From Paracoccaceae bacterium (GTDB taxonomy: Bacteria; Pseudomonadota; Alphaproteobacteria; Rhodobacterales; Rhodobacteraceae), in assembly GCA_902573175.1 (NCBI GenBank), contig CACGIS010000004.1:1-60588 (forward strand): a DNA stretch of 60,588 bases, in the 5' to 3' direction. The notes below the pieces were generated by a model that searched no databases, had not been told where the DNA came from, and saw only the letters and a list, made by a program, of their open reading frames with translations. A program made the translations under genes and the position numbers. Positions 14,837 through 22,482 of the stretch are shown here, piece after piece; positions within the stretch are counted from its first letter, which is position 1; each line of letters opens with the position of its first letter.

Positions 14837-15613
14837 TCAGTTTGAAGTTATTAATGGCGTCCAAAAACCATTACTCGAACTGTCTAAATATGCAAAACCA
14901 GTCGGAAACAATTTAAATCCTTTTGGCGCATTTACTCTTCTGTTGAACGAAAATCTTGTGCAGGTCGAAGGTGCTGTCACGACTGAATGAATACCTAATA
15001 ATCCCTGATAAATTCCATGCACATGCCCGCAGAGAATTCTGATTGGTTGGCTAGCTGCATCAAGACACTCTGAAAGTTCATCTGAGTTCTTAAGCCCTAT
15101 CTCATCCATGAAAGGAATACCCGTATTTATTGGAGGGTGGTGGATCGCGAGAATAATATTTTTTTCAGTAGGTTGATTTAAATTCTCAAATAGTAAGTTT
15201 AAACTTTCTGACCGTAGCATGCCATGGTTTTGACCTTCAACTAATGTATCTAAGCCAATAATTAAAGTATCACTTGTCTCGTACACCCAATCAAAAAATC
15301 CTGAGCTTTGAATATCTATGTCTTTCGCAAAATAATGCATCATTGGTTGACGAAGGTCGTGATTTCCTGGGATAGCTAATAAGGGTAAATGTAGCTTTTT
15401 TAAGATATCATACGCATCGGAGTAACTTGCTGTACTCCCATCATCACTAATATCACCAGTAATAATTACGCCATCAAGATTACCAAAATCTTGCTTTTTA
15501 CCTAAAATTTTATCAACTGTGTTTTTTAGAATATACTTTGCGTTGAATGCTCGTGTTAAGGTTGTTTCATCTTCGACGAGATGGAAGTCTGATAAGTGTA
15601 AAAATCCTGACAT
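14837..15613 (-). CDS. Metallophosphoesterase, GpdQ/CpdA-like phosphodiesterase
   Basis: The product is 258 residues. The dimetal phosphoesterase motifs are in order: L-S-D-F-H-L near the N-terminus, G-D-I-S-D-D-G, G-N-H-D-L-R, H-H-P-P and C-G-H-V-H-G. The stretch after H-H-P-P (I-N-T-G-I-P-F-M-D-E-I-G-L-K-N) resembles the glycerophosphodiesterase GpdQ and the cAMP phosphodiesterase CpdA. Both activities would suit the context: a phosphonate/phosphodiester-type importer upstream and a protein with cyclic-nucleotide-binding domains downstream, all on the same strand. There is no signal peptide, so it acts in the cytoplasm. Which diester it cleaves cannot be decided from sequence. Confidence 0.82.
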   Translation of the reverse strand: MSGFLHLSDFHLVEDETTLTRAFNAKYILKNTVDKILGKKQDFGNLDGVIITGDISDDGSTASYSDAYDILKKLHLPLLAIPGNHDLRQPMMHYFAKDIDIQSSGFFDWVYETSDTLIIGLDTLVEGQNHGMLRSESLNLLFENLNQPTEKNIILAIHHPPINTGIPFMDEIGLKNSDELSECLDAASQPIRILCGHVHGIYQGLLGIHSVVTAPSTCTRFSFNRRVNAPKGFKLFPTGFAYLDSSSNGFWTPLITSN

Positions 15614-15694
15614 TAATAACTTTTTAGCATCAATTTTCTTAGCCGAGCAATAATGTAAATTGACTAAAATCGGAATAATTCAATAAATCGTGCT

Positions 15695-16525
15695 TTAAAA
15701 TGAAAAAGCAGGAATAATAAAATTTGGTATTTCAGAAAGGTTATTAGAATTCATTAAATCTGTATTTTTTTTAGTTGCGCCAATACCAGTTTTAACAAGA
15801 GCACTTGAGCAATTAGCATTAAAGCCTCCTCTGATATCATGTTCTACGCTGTCACCAATACATAGAACTTTCTTTGATTCTATTTCTGGGATTTTATTAA
15901 GAGCAAACTTGTAAATTGATGGATGGGGTTTTCCCAACCACGTGACAGGTCCTCCCATTTTCTCATATTCCTTCGCAATTAAGCCTGCTCCAAAAGAAGT
16001 TCCATTTGGGGTCAACATTATCAAATCTGGGTTTGTGCAAAAGGCAGGTACGCCTCTGGTGGCCAATGGCTCAAGAAGAGATGTGTAGTAACTAAGAGGT
16101 TTCCTGTCAGATTCAGACCCTGCAATTATTAAATAATCAGCTTCGTCTGTATATTTGGCTATTTCACAAGAAAGACCATCGATCGGCGATGTATCTAAAT
16201 CCCTTGAAATTAAATATATTTTTGGCTTTATAAAGTTTCCATCTTCGATTTTATTTTTAATAGTCCAATACGCGACCTCTCCAGAAGTAATAACTGCAGT
16301 AAACAAATTTAAATCAAAACCAAGTCTTTCAAGTCGTTCACAGTTTTCTATAGCCCTTTTCCCTGAGTTCGAAAGCAAAACTATTGGTTTATTATATTCA
16401 GAGAGTCTTTTGATTGCATCTATTGCAAATGGATAAGGTCCGGAAGCATCCATTAGTACGCCAAATTGATCAATGAAAAACGCATCAAATTGGTCAGCAA
16501 GATCTTCCAACTTTGTATGCTTCAT
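15695..16525 (-). CDS. HAD superfamily class IIA hydrolase
   Basis: The product is 276 residues. It has the NagD-like IIA layout: motif I is F-I-D-Q-F-G-V-L-M-D, motif II L-L-S-N-S-G-K-R, the large cap between them and the end, and motif III/IV L-C-I-G-D-S-V-E-H-D near the C-terminus, preceded by G-K-P-H-P. In motif I the second aspartate of the usual D-x-D is a phenylalanine; the related TIGR01459-type family typically has a tryptophan there, so this is probably a family trait, and phosphatase activity should not be assumed. It follows phnE after 73 bases and precedes the phosphodiesterase gene by 81 bases, suggesting one transcript. Confidence 0.82.
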   Translation of the reverse strand: MKHTKLEDLADQFDAFFIDQFGVLMDASGPYPFAIDAIKRLSEYNKPIVLLSNSGKRAIENCERLERLGFDLNLFTAVITSGEVAYWTIKNKIEDGNFIKPKIYLISRDLDTSPIDGLSCEIAKYTDEADYLIIAGSESDRKPLSYYTSLLEPLATRGVPAFCTNPDLIMLTPNGTSFGAGLIAKEYEKMGGPVTWLGKPHPSIYKFALNKIPEIESKKVLCIGDSVEHDIRGGFNANCSSALVKTGIGATKKNTDLMNSNNLSEIPNFIIPAFSF

Positions 16526-16598
16526 TTTAAATTCTAATTGCGTTTACAAAAAAATTAATAACAGAAGAACGAGGCACTATTAATCTCAGTACTGGTTA

Positions 16599-17411
16599 TT
16601 AAATAATAGCGCCACGAACCTTAGCAGAAACCCATTCGGAGATAAAAACAGTAACTAAAATAACAATCAAGATTAAAGACACTTGGGTCCAGGCCAGTGT
16701 ATTTAATGAGCCATTTAACTGTAATCCAATGCCGCCGGCTCCAACTAATCCTAAGATAGTAGATTCTCTAATATTGATATCCCAACGGTAAATGCCCACT
16801 CCAGCTATGGTTGGAAGCACCTGAGGTAATATTCCAAATATCATTTTTTGCGGACCACTAGCACCAGTTGCTTCGATAGCCTCTACTTGTGTATGGTCTA
16901 TTTCTTCGATGGATTCATAAATTAATTTTGCGCAGAAACCAACGGACCTAAGCCCAATAGCAATTGTACCTGCCAAAACACCAGGCCCCAAAATAAAAAC
17001 TAGAATTAAAGCCCAAATTAATGAATTCACAGATCTAGATGATACTATGATAAACAGGCCAATTGTACGAACAACAATATTCGGAGTGGTATTGCGAGCT
17101 GTCGCGAATGCAACCGGTACGGCAATAGCCATAGCTATAATTGTTCCAATTGTTGCGATATTTATTGTATCCCAAACAGGTTTCCACAACTTATTCATAT
17201 ATGACCATTTTGGAGGTACCATGCGTGAGCCGATGTCTGCAGCTTGGGTTGGTGCGTCGGTCACAAAAAACCATACCGTTTTTTCAGATATCATCTGCCA
17301 AGCATACATAATAACGGCTATGCCGATTAACCAGCAAACCCATCTTATCCACTGCTCTTTGGAGGTGCGAAGCCGCCAAGTTTCAATACCATTATTTGTA
17401 CTTGCTGGCAT
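16599..17411 (-). CDS. phnE: Phosphonate/phosphate-ester ABC transporter permease, second PhnE
   Basis: The product is 270 residues from the ATG at 17411, which overlaps the stop of the preceding permease gene (TAATG), so translation is probably coupled; the reading frame extends further upstream but that part overlaps the other gene. About six membrane segments are visible, with the permease coupling motif region E-A-I-E-A-T-G-A-S-G-P-Q-K and a W-D-I-N-I-R-E-S-T-I-L-G segment characteristic of PhnE. It would form the membrane channel with the first PhnE and PhnC. Two different PhnE genes in a row are common in alphaproteobacteria and do not indicate a frameshift. Confidence 0.92.
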   Translation of the reverse strand: MPASTNNGIETWRLRTSKEQWIRWVCWLIGIAVIMYAWQMISEKTVWFFVTDAPTQAADIGSRMVPPKWSYMNKLWKPVWDTINIATIGTIIAMAIAVPVAFATARNTTPNIVVRTIGLFIIVSSRSVNSLIWALILVFILGPGVLAGTIAIGLRSVGFCAKLIYESIEEIDHTQVEAIEATGASGPQKMIFGILPQVLPTIAGVGIYRWDINIRESTILGLVGAGGIGLQLNGSLNTLAWTQVSLILIVILVTVFISEWVSAKVRGAII

Positions 17412-18226
17412 TACTGCACCCACTTTCTGAAAAAGCTGGATGTATATTCCATACACATCACAATTAATATTATTATAATAAGTATTGCTGCTGCTGTGTC
17501 GAATTCATATCTAGAAAAAGATGTGTTTAGAGTTGCACCTATCCCGCCGCCACCGACAATGCCTACAACTGCAGACTCGCGAAAATTAATATCTAGGCGA
17601 TAAATAGATAGTCCTATCATTCGTGGCATGACTTGAGGTTGTATAGAATAATTTACCCATTGAAACCAATTTGCACCTGTTGCCTTTACGGCTTCAGCTT
17701 GTGAAGCACTTGAGTTTTCAATGTCTTCAGCGAGTAATTTTGCATAAAAACCAATTGTACCAAGTGACAATGCAACAAAGCCAGCAAATGGTCCAAAACC
17801 AAATAATTTTACGGCAAATATCGCTAGTATTATTTCAGGAAAGGTCCTTGAAGCTGCTATTACGCCCCTACAAAATAAATAGACCCAGGCTGGTGCCAAG
17901 TTGCGGGCAGCCCCGAGGCCAACTGGGATCGATAAAGCAATCCCTGCGACTGTGGATATAATAGCCATCCAGATGCTTTCAGCAATTCCTTCCCAAAGTA
18001 CCCCGCGGTTATCTGAAAAATTTGGAGGAAAAAATGAATCCAAAAACCTTTGAGCTCTAGGTAGCCCTTCTTTCACGCGCTCCAAATCGATATTCATTGT
18101 CCCAAGAGCTGCGGCAAGGTAAATTGCTCCACCCACAATTATTAACCATCTTACAAAGCTATTCTTTATAAATGGGGCTTTTTTCCAACTGGAAGGGTAA
18201 CTGCCTGTTTCTGAAGAGTCCGTCAT
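17411..18226 (-). CDS. phnE: Phosphonate/phosphate-ester ABC transporter permease, first PhnE
   Basis: The product is 271 residues, with a short soluble N-terminus and about six membrane segments. The coupling-loop region reads A-E-A-V-K-A-T-G-A-N-W-F-Q-W, and a Y-R-L-D-I-N-F-R-E-S-A-V-V-G segment follows, as in PhnE proteins. It starts 2 bases after the phnC stop and its own stop overlaps the start of the second permease gene, so the three are almost certainly one operon. The two permeases differ over most of their length and probably form a heterodimer in the inner membrane. Confidence 0.92.
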   Translation of the reverse strand: MTDSSETGSYPSSWKKAPFIKNSFVRWLIIVGGAIYLAAALGTMNIDLERVKEGLPRAQRFLDSFFPPNFSDNRGVLWEGIAESIWMAIISTVAGIALSIPVGLGAARNLAPAWVYLFCRGVIAASRTFPEIILAIFAVKLFGFGPFAGFVALSLGTIGFYAKLLAEDIENSSASQAEAVKATGANWFQWVNYSIQPQVMPRMIGLSIYRLDINFRESAVVGIVGGGGIGATLNTSFSRYEFDTAAAILIIIILIVMCMEYTSSFFRKWVQ

Positions 18227-18228
18227 GT

Positions 18229-19023
18229 TTAAAACTCTTCCTCATCTTCGTCATCTTCGTCTGTTGACTTGATAGTCGCAGACCAATCTTCCTCACCATA
18301 AATTCTTGTTAAAACTTCGGGTGTAAGACCTTCGGGTTTTCCATCATAGACAACCGAACCTAATTCTAAGCCTACAACACGCTGAGAAAACATCTGAGCG
18401 AGGAAAACGTCGTGAATGTTTATTATAGCCGTAAGTCCTCTTTCGGAACATAGCTCTTGAATCAATCTCATGATTTGCCGCGATGTTTTTGGATCAAGAC
18501 TTGCGGTTGGCTCATCAACAAGCAACAGATCTGGATTTTGTATTAGTGCACGACAGATGCCCACGCGCTGGCGTTGCCCACCGGAAAGCTCATCTGCACG
18601 TTTATCTGCCATATGTTTTAAGCCAACTCTGTCTAATAGGCGATAAGCTTCCTGAATATCTGCACTTGGAAATTTTCTGAAATAGCTGCGCCAAAACCCA
18701 ACATAACCAAGACGGCCTGACAAAACATTTTCCATAACTGTCAATCGCTCAACCAAAGCATACTCTTGGAAAATCATACCCATTCTCCGTCTTGCTTTTC
18801 GCAAAGCTGACGAAGACAATTTTGTTAGCTCTGTTCCTTTCAGAACAACACTTCCAGAGGTTGGTTGTACAAGCCGATTTACACAGCGAATTAAAGTAGA
18901 TTTTCCTGCACCTGATGGTCCGATAAGTGCCAAAACCTGCCCTTTGGGAATCTCCAAAGTAACTCCTTTAAGAGCTAACTCTCCAGTATTGTATTTCTTG
19001 GTTAATTCGGCAAGTTGCAGCAT
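18229..19023 (-). CDS. phnC: Phosphonate/phosphate-ester ABC transporter ATP-binding protein
   Basis: The product is 264 residues. Nucleotide-binding motifs are complete: Walker [10 protein letters not shown], signature L-S-G-G-Q-R-Q-R-V, Walker [13 protein letters not shown] and the H-loop in I-N-I-H-D-V. The C-terminus ends in a strongly acidic tail ([11 protein letters not shown]), which is unusual for the family. AGG six bases before the ATG supports the start. It powers uptake by the PhnDCEE system. The gap to phnD holds a strong hairpin that may set the ratio of binding protein to the other subunits. Confidence 0.95.
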   Translation of the reverse strand: MLQLAELTKKYNTGELALKGVTLEIPKGQVLALIGPSGAGKSTLIRCVNRLVQPTSGSVVLKGTELTKLSSSALRKARRRMGMIFQEYALVERLTVMENVLSGRLGYVGFWRSYFRKFPSADIQEAYRLLDRVGLKHMADKRADELSGGQRQRVGICRALIQNPDLLLVDEPTASLDPKTSRQIMRLIQELCSERGLTAIINIHDVFLAQMFSQRVVGLELGSVVYDGKPEGLTPEVLTRIYGEEDWSATIKSTDEDDEDEEEF

Positions 19024-19057
19024 TTGGTACCTGTATGTCTAATTGATTTATTGCGCT

Positions 19058-19083
19058 AGTCAGGCCCTATAATGGGCCTGACT
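19058..19083 (-). terminator. 10-bp perfect hairpin between phnD and phnC, no U-tract on the coding strand
   Basis: AGTCAGGCCC (19058-19067) and GGGCCTGACT (19074-19083) are exact inverted repeats around a 6-base loop. It starts 25 bases after the phnD stop. On the transcribed (minus) strand the 3' side continues AGCGCAATAAAT, so the run of U needed for efficient termination is missing. On the plus strand it would be followed by a T-rich run. It is best read as an intercistronic stabilising or attenuating stem. Confidence 0.6.
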
Positions 19084-19108
19084 TTATTTTCTTATGACTT
19101 CGTCTGAA

Positions 19109-20086
19109 TTATTTACAGTCGTAACTAACGCCGTTTGCTGTATCGATGCCTCTAATAACAGCCCAGTCGTTTTTATGACGAATGCCGATGAAACGGTCAG
19201 CTTTTGCAAACTCTTTTTTGAAAGTAGCATCTGACTCAAAGTCAAAGCTCCAAAAAGCGCTTTTTATTTTTGCAACAAGCTCTGGATGTAAGTTATGCGC
19301 GTGGCCATATCCAGTTGTTGGGAATGTTGCCGATTTGTATACTATTTGCAGTACGTCTTTTTCTATAACACCGCGGCGCTCCATTCGCTGCCGTACCGAG
19401 TTGGCTATAGCAGCAACTTCGTAGTCACCATTGTAAACGCCCAAAATAGAGTTATCGTGCTTTCCAGAAAATGTTGGCGTAAAATCTTTGTCTGCCAATA
19501 GGCCAAACTCACCTTTAAGGATTGCGGAAGGCGCTTTAAAGCCAGAATTAGATGTTGGTGACGTAAAGGCCATTGTTCGACCCGCAATATCTGCTGGAGA
19601 TGTTATGTCACTGCCTTTTTTCACAATAATTTCCATCTCGTAACCGAATTTCCCATCGTCGTATGCCATCATTCCAAAAGGTACAAAACCCGCACAACTT
19701 ACAGCTATTGGATTTGATCCTGTGTTGAAGCCAGCGACATGCAGTCTGCCTGAGCGCATTGCTTCAAGCTGTGCAGCATTTGACTCGACCGGGAAAAATA
19801 CCACTTTTCGTTCAGTCATTTTTTCCAGATGGTCTGTAAATGGTTTCCAAACATTTGCGTAAACAGCAGGGTCTTCCACAGGCGTGTACGTGAATATGAT
19901 TGTTTTAGGGTCAACCCAATCCTTTGGATCAAGCGGCAAATCAGCAACTTGGTCTAAATTTCTGTCGCAATAAGCCTCATCTAGAGTTCCCCTGTGACAG
20001 TCTTCTGCCACTGCTTGCGTAACAAAACTTGCACACAACATAACGGCAGCCGAAATAGCGGCGCCAACTTTTATTTTAGCGATCAT
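19109..20086 (-). CDS. phnD: Phosphonate/phosphate-ester ABC transporter substrate-binding protein
   Basis: The product is 325 residues with a clear Sec signal peptide (M-I-A-K-I-K, hydrophobic core, A-V-A-E cleavage region near residue 27) and hence periplasmic. The fold matches PhnD: T-Y-T-P-V-E-D-P-A-V-Y-A near the N-terminus, a serine/threonine-rich ligand loop A-F-T-S-P-T-S-N-S-G-F, and S-G-K-H-D-N-S-I-L-G-V-Y-N-G-D-Y. GAGAGGA lies just before the ATG, the strongest ribosome binding site of the operon. Family members bind phosphonates, phosphite or phosphate esters; the ligand cannot be assigned. No C-P lyase or other phosphonate-degrading gene is in the window. Confidence 0.93.
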   Translation of the reverse strand: MIAKIKVGAAISAAVMLCASFVTQAVAEDCHRGTLDEAYCDRNLDQVADLPLDPKDWVDPKTIIFTYTPVEDPAVYANVWKPFTDHLEKMTERKVVFFPVESNAAQLEAMRSGRLHVAGFNTGSNPIAVSCAGFVPFGMMAYDDGKFGYEMEIIVKKGSDITSPADIAGRTMAFTSPTSNSGFKAPSAILKGEFGLLADKDFTPTFSGKHDNSILGVYNGDYEVAAIANSVRQRMERRGVIEKDVLQIVYKSATFPTTGYGHAHNLHPELVAKIKSAFWSFDFESDATFKKEFAKADRFIGIRHKNDWAVIRGIDTANGVSYDCK

Positions 20087-20152
20087 TTATCCTCTCCAGT
20101 ATTATCGATTCTAAGAAACAGGGTAAGCGCCAAGTAGTTTTCAAACAACATA

Positions 20153-20181
20153 ATTATACAGTTATCAACTTTTTAGTAAAA
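20153..20181 (-). promoter_or_regulatory. Predicted sigma-70 promoter of the phnDCEE operon
   Basis: On the minus strand TATAAT (20158-20153) is preceded by TTTTAC (20181-20176) with 17 bases between. It lies 67 bases upstream of the phnD start and faces it. I looked for a Pho box (CTGTCAT-type repeats) and found no convincing one. Confidence 0.45.
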
Positions 20182-20280
20182 AATTGAGACTTAAAGAGTA
20201 GATTAGATTTTACACATCAGTAAAAAATCCTTAGTGGAAAAAGATAGCATTTAAATTTAGCAAATAGTCTGGAGTGTGAT

Positions 20281-20955
20281 TTGAGAAAAGCGGTTGCTCA
20301 TAAAGCAAGTATAATTTTCGATTTGGATGGTACTTTAATTGATAGTGCGAAAGACATTCAATGGGTTGCCAATACTGCTTTATCTGAAATTGGAGTTGCT
20401 CCAATCAGCTACGAGGAAGCTGTCAGCTTTATTGGTGAAGGTGCTCCGCTTTTTGTTAAGAAAATGATTGTGGCTCGGTCAGTTGAAACCGCTCAACATG
20501 ATTTCCTGCTAGAGCAATTTTTAAAATTTTATGAGGAAGCTGTGCAATTTAGTAAGCCTTATGACAATGTCGTCACCGTTTTGGAAATGCTGAAGGCAAA
20601 CCATGATCTAGGAATATGCACAAATAAACCGCTGAGGCCTGCGTTAAAGATTTTGAAGCATTTAAAACTAGATCATTTTTTTAAATGTGTAACAGGAGGG
20701 GACAACCCATTTGCAAGAAAACCAGATCCAAGGCCTCTGTTTGAAACATCTGCAAGCGTAGGGGATGGTCTATGTATTTATGTTGGCGACAGTGAAGTTG
20801 ATGCTGAGACGGCTAAAAGAGCTGAGGTTCCATTTTTACTCTTTTCTGAGGGATACCGTAAAACACCTGTAGAAAAGATTCCACATACCTTTCAATTTTC
20901 GTCCTTCAAGGAACTACCTGAATTAATTGAAAAAGTCTTAGTATCAGCTCGCTAG
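20281..20955 (+). CDS. gph: HAD family hydrolase, phosphoglycolate phosphatase-like
   Basis: The product is 224 residues with a TTG start supported by GGAG six bases upstream. The four HAD motifs are visible: F-D-L-D-G-T-L-I-D near the N-terminus, C-T-N-K-P in the middle, the lysine in R-K-P-D-P and V-G-D-S-E-V-D-A-E-T near the C-terminus, with an alpha-helical cap after motif I as in phosphoglycolate phosphatases. It would convert 2-phosphoglycolate, a by-product of DNA repair or of Rubisco, to glycolate. It is divergent from phnD, so a link with organophosphorus use is possible but unproven. Confidence 0.8.
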   Translation: MRKAVAHKASIIFDLDGTLIDSAKDIQWVANTALSEIGVAPISYEEAVSFIGEGAPLFVKKMIVARSVETAQHDFLLEQFLKFYEEAVQFSKPYDNVVTVLEMLKANHDLGICTNKPLRPALKILKHLKLDHFFKCVTGGDNPFARKPDPRPLFETSASVGDGLCIYVGDSEVDAETAKRAEVPFLLFSEGYRKTPVEKIPHTFQFSSFKELPELIEKVLVSAR

Positions 20956-21120
20956 TAATTAAATATCTAAAATCATACCTGTTAATATCAATTTTAACTT
21001 GAGTTTGATTTTTGGGGTCTTTGCATCAATCGCTATTACGGGATAAACATTGAGGTGTTTTAATTTTGGGTTAAAAAGCATCTAACGGCTTTTGGCAAAA
21101 TCAAAAGGGAAAGAGTATAC

Positions 21121-22335
21121 ATGAGTATTTTGCATGGTATGCGGGTTTTTGAAAGCTCAGCTTTTGTTGCTTTACCTCTAGCAGGCATGCAGTTAGCCCA
21201 AATGGGTGCAGAAGTTATCCGGTTTGATAATTTAGGGGGAGGCCTTGATCACTTCAGAAGGCCGCTCGCTCCCAACGGTGAAAGTTTATTCTGGCATGGT
21301 CTAAATAAGGGAAAAAAATCTTTTGCTGTAGATTTGAAATCTGAAAAAGGGCGTGAACTGGTCAGCGATCTAATCACTTCAGACGGTGATGACGCAGGAT
21401 TGTTCATAACCAATCTGAGAGTGCCTGGTTGGACAGATTATGAAAGCCTCAAGAAAAAGCGCGCTGATTTAATAATGGTTACTCTGAAAGGCGATCGACA
21501 TGGGGGGCCAGAAGTTGACTATACTGTTAACCCATCGCTTGGAATACCACACATTACTGGCGCTGAGGGCAGCACAGAACCTGTTGCAAATGCTCTTCCT
21601 GCCTGGGATTGCGTAGCAGGCAATATGGTCGTTTCTTCATTACTTGCAGCTGAGCGAGATCGTTTGCGAACCGGAAGGGGCCAGGATGTGGAGTTCGCTT
21701 TAAAAGATGCTGCGGCTGCAGTAGTTGGTCACCTTGGAATGATAGGAGAGGCGACAATTTACGATCAACAAAGAGGAAAATCGGGCAATTCTGTATATGG
21801 AGCCTATGGCCAGGATTTTGAGTGTGCTTGCGGTGGTCGAGTTGTAGTAATTGGTCTTACCTTAAGGCAATGGCGTGGCTTATTAAAAGCCACAGATAAA
21901 GCACAGGAAATCAAAAACCTTGAACAAAAATTAAACCTTTCCCTAGATGACGAAGGGTATCGGTGGGAGCATAGGCATGAAATAAATGATGTTTTTCGGT
22001 CTTGGTTTGCACAGCGAAAAATTTCTGATTTTGAGAAAAGTTTTAATGATTTTGGTCTCACGTGGTCGCGATTTCGAACAACAAAAGAGGCAATTACTGA
22101 GGACAAAGATACATTCACTGATAATCCAATGTTTGAAACATTAAATTTTGAAGGGATTGGCCAATATATGGTCCCTAGATCGCCGTTAGAATTTTCTAAT
22201 TATGATCCTTTGCCTGCCCAAAAGCCCCCAAAGCTTGGTCAGCACACTGAGGAAATTTTGGGTGACATAATGAAGTTGGGATCAGGTGAGATTGGGGCAC
22301 TTTTTGATAGTGGAACCGTTGGCTCTTCCAAGTAA
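21121..22335 (+). CDS. CaiB/BaiF family CoA-transferase, possibly 2-methylfumaryl-CoA isomerase
   Basis: The product is 404 residues, a family III CoA-transferase. The N-terminal L-P-L-A-G-M-Q-L-A-Q-M-G-A-E-V-I-R-F segment, a K-K-S-F-A-V-D-L segment and the candidate catalytic aspartate D163 (A-W-D-C-V-A-G) are visible, followed by R-T-G-R-G-Q-D-V. From memory the N-terminal G-G-G-L-D-H-F-R-R-P and S-L-F-W-H-G-L-N-K-G-K resemble the mesaconyl (2-methylfumaryl)-CoA isomerase Mct of the 3-hydroxypropionate cycle, which moves CoA within the molecule. That assignment is tentative because no other gene of that cycle is nearby. A purine-rich stretch precedes the ATG. Confidence 0.75.
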   Translation: MSILHGMRVFESSAFVALPLAGMQLAQMGAEVIRFDNLGGGLDHFRRPLAPNGESLFWHGLNKGKKSFAVDLKSEKGRELVSDLITSDGDDAGLFITNLRVPGWTDYESLKKKRADLIMVTLKGDRHGGPEVDYTVNPSLGIPHITGAEGSTEPVANALPAWDCVAGNMVVSSLLAAERDRLRTGRGQDVEFALKDAAAAVVGHLGMIGEATIYDQQRGKSGNSVYGAYGQDFECACGGRVVVIGLTLRQWRGLLKATDKAQEIKNLEQKLNLSLDDEGYRWEHRHEINDVFRSWFAQRKISDFEKSFNDFGLTWSRFRTTKEAITEDKDTFTDNPMFETLNFEGIGQYMVPRSPLEFSNYDPLPAQKPPKLGQHTEEILGDIMKLGSGEIGALFDSGTVGSSK

Positions 22336-22365
22336 AGTTGATATGGAAGGTTGGAAATTAATTAA

Positions 22366-22482
22366 ATGACCAAAAAAAACAAAAAAAAGCCAAAATCAGA
22401 CGCCAGGATAGCTGGTGAAGTGGCAACTTATGTTTTGCTTGGATTAGGTGTCTTTGTCTTTATTATAGTAGCATCGTCTTAA
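22366..22482 (+). CDS. Small single-span membrane protein (38 residues)
   Basis: This short reading frame starts 30 bases after the CoA-transferase stop. The product has a lysine-rich N-terminus (M-T-K-K-N-K-K-K-P-K), then A-R-I-A-G-E and one hydrophobic segment (V-A-T-Y-V-L-L-G-L-G-V-F-V-F-I-I-V) reaching the C-terminus, a normal single-span inner-membrane layout with the positive end inside. GGAA lies about 10 bases before the ATG. Its last four bases overlap the end of the convergent transporter gene. I do not recognise the family. It is likely real because of its membrane topology and position. Confidence 0.5.
   Translation: MTKKNKKKPKSDARIAGEVATYVLLGLGVFVFIIVASS

Noticed and set aside
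16599-18226. Two adjacent PhnE genes considered as one gene broken by a frameshift.
   Set aside because: Each encodes a full-length permease with its own membrane segments and coupling loop, and they overlap in a typical TAATG junction.
20087-20280. A Pho box upstream of phnD.
   Set aside because: No pair of CTGTCAT-like repeats with the right spacing was found; only a sigma-70-like promoter is supported.
20956-21120. A possible small gene or RNA between the HAD phosphatase and the CoA-transferase.
   Set aside because: No credible start with a ribosome binding site, no stable stem and no conserved-looking motif were visible.
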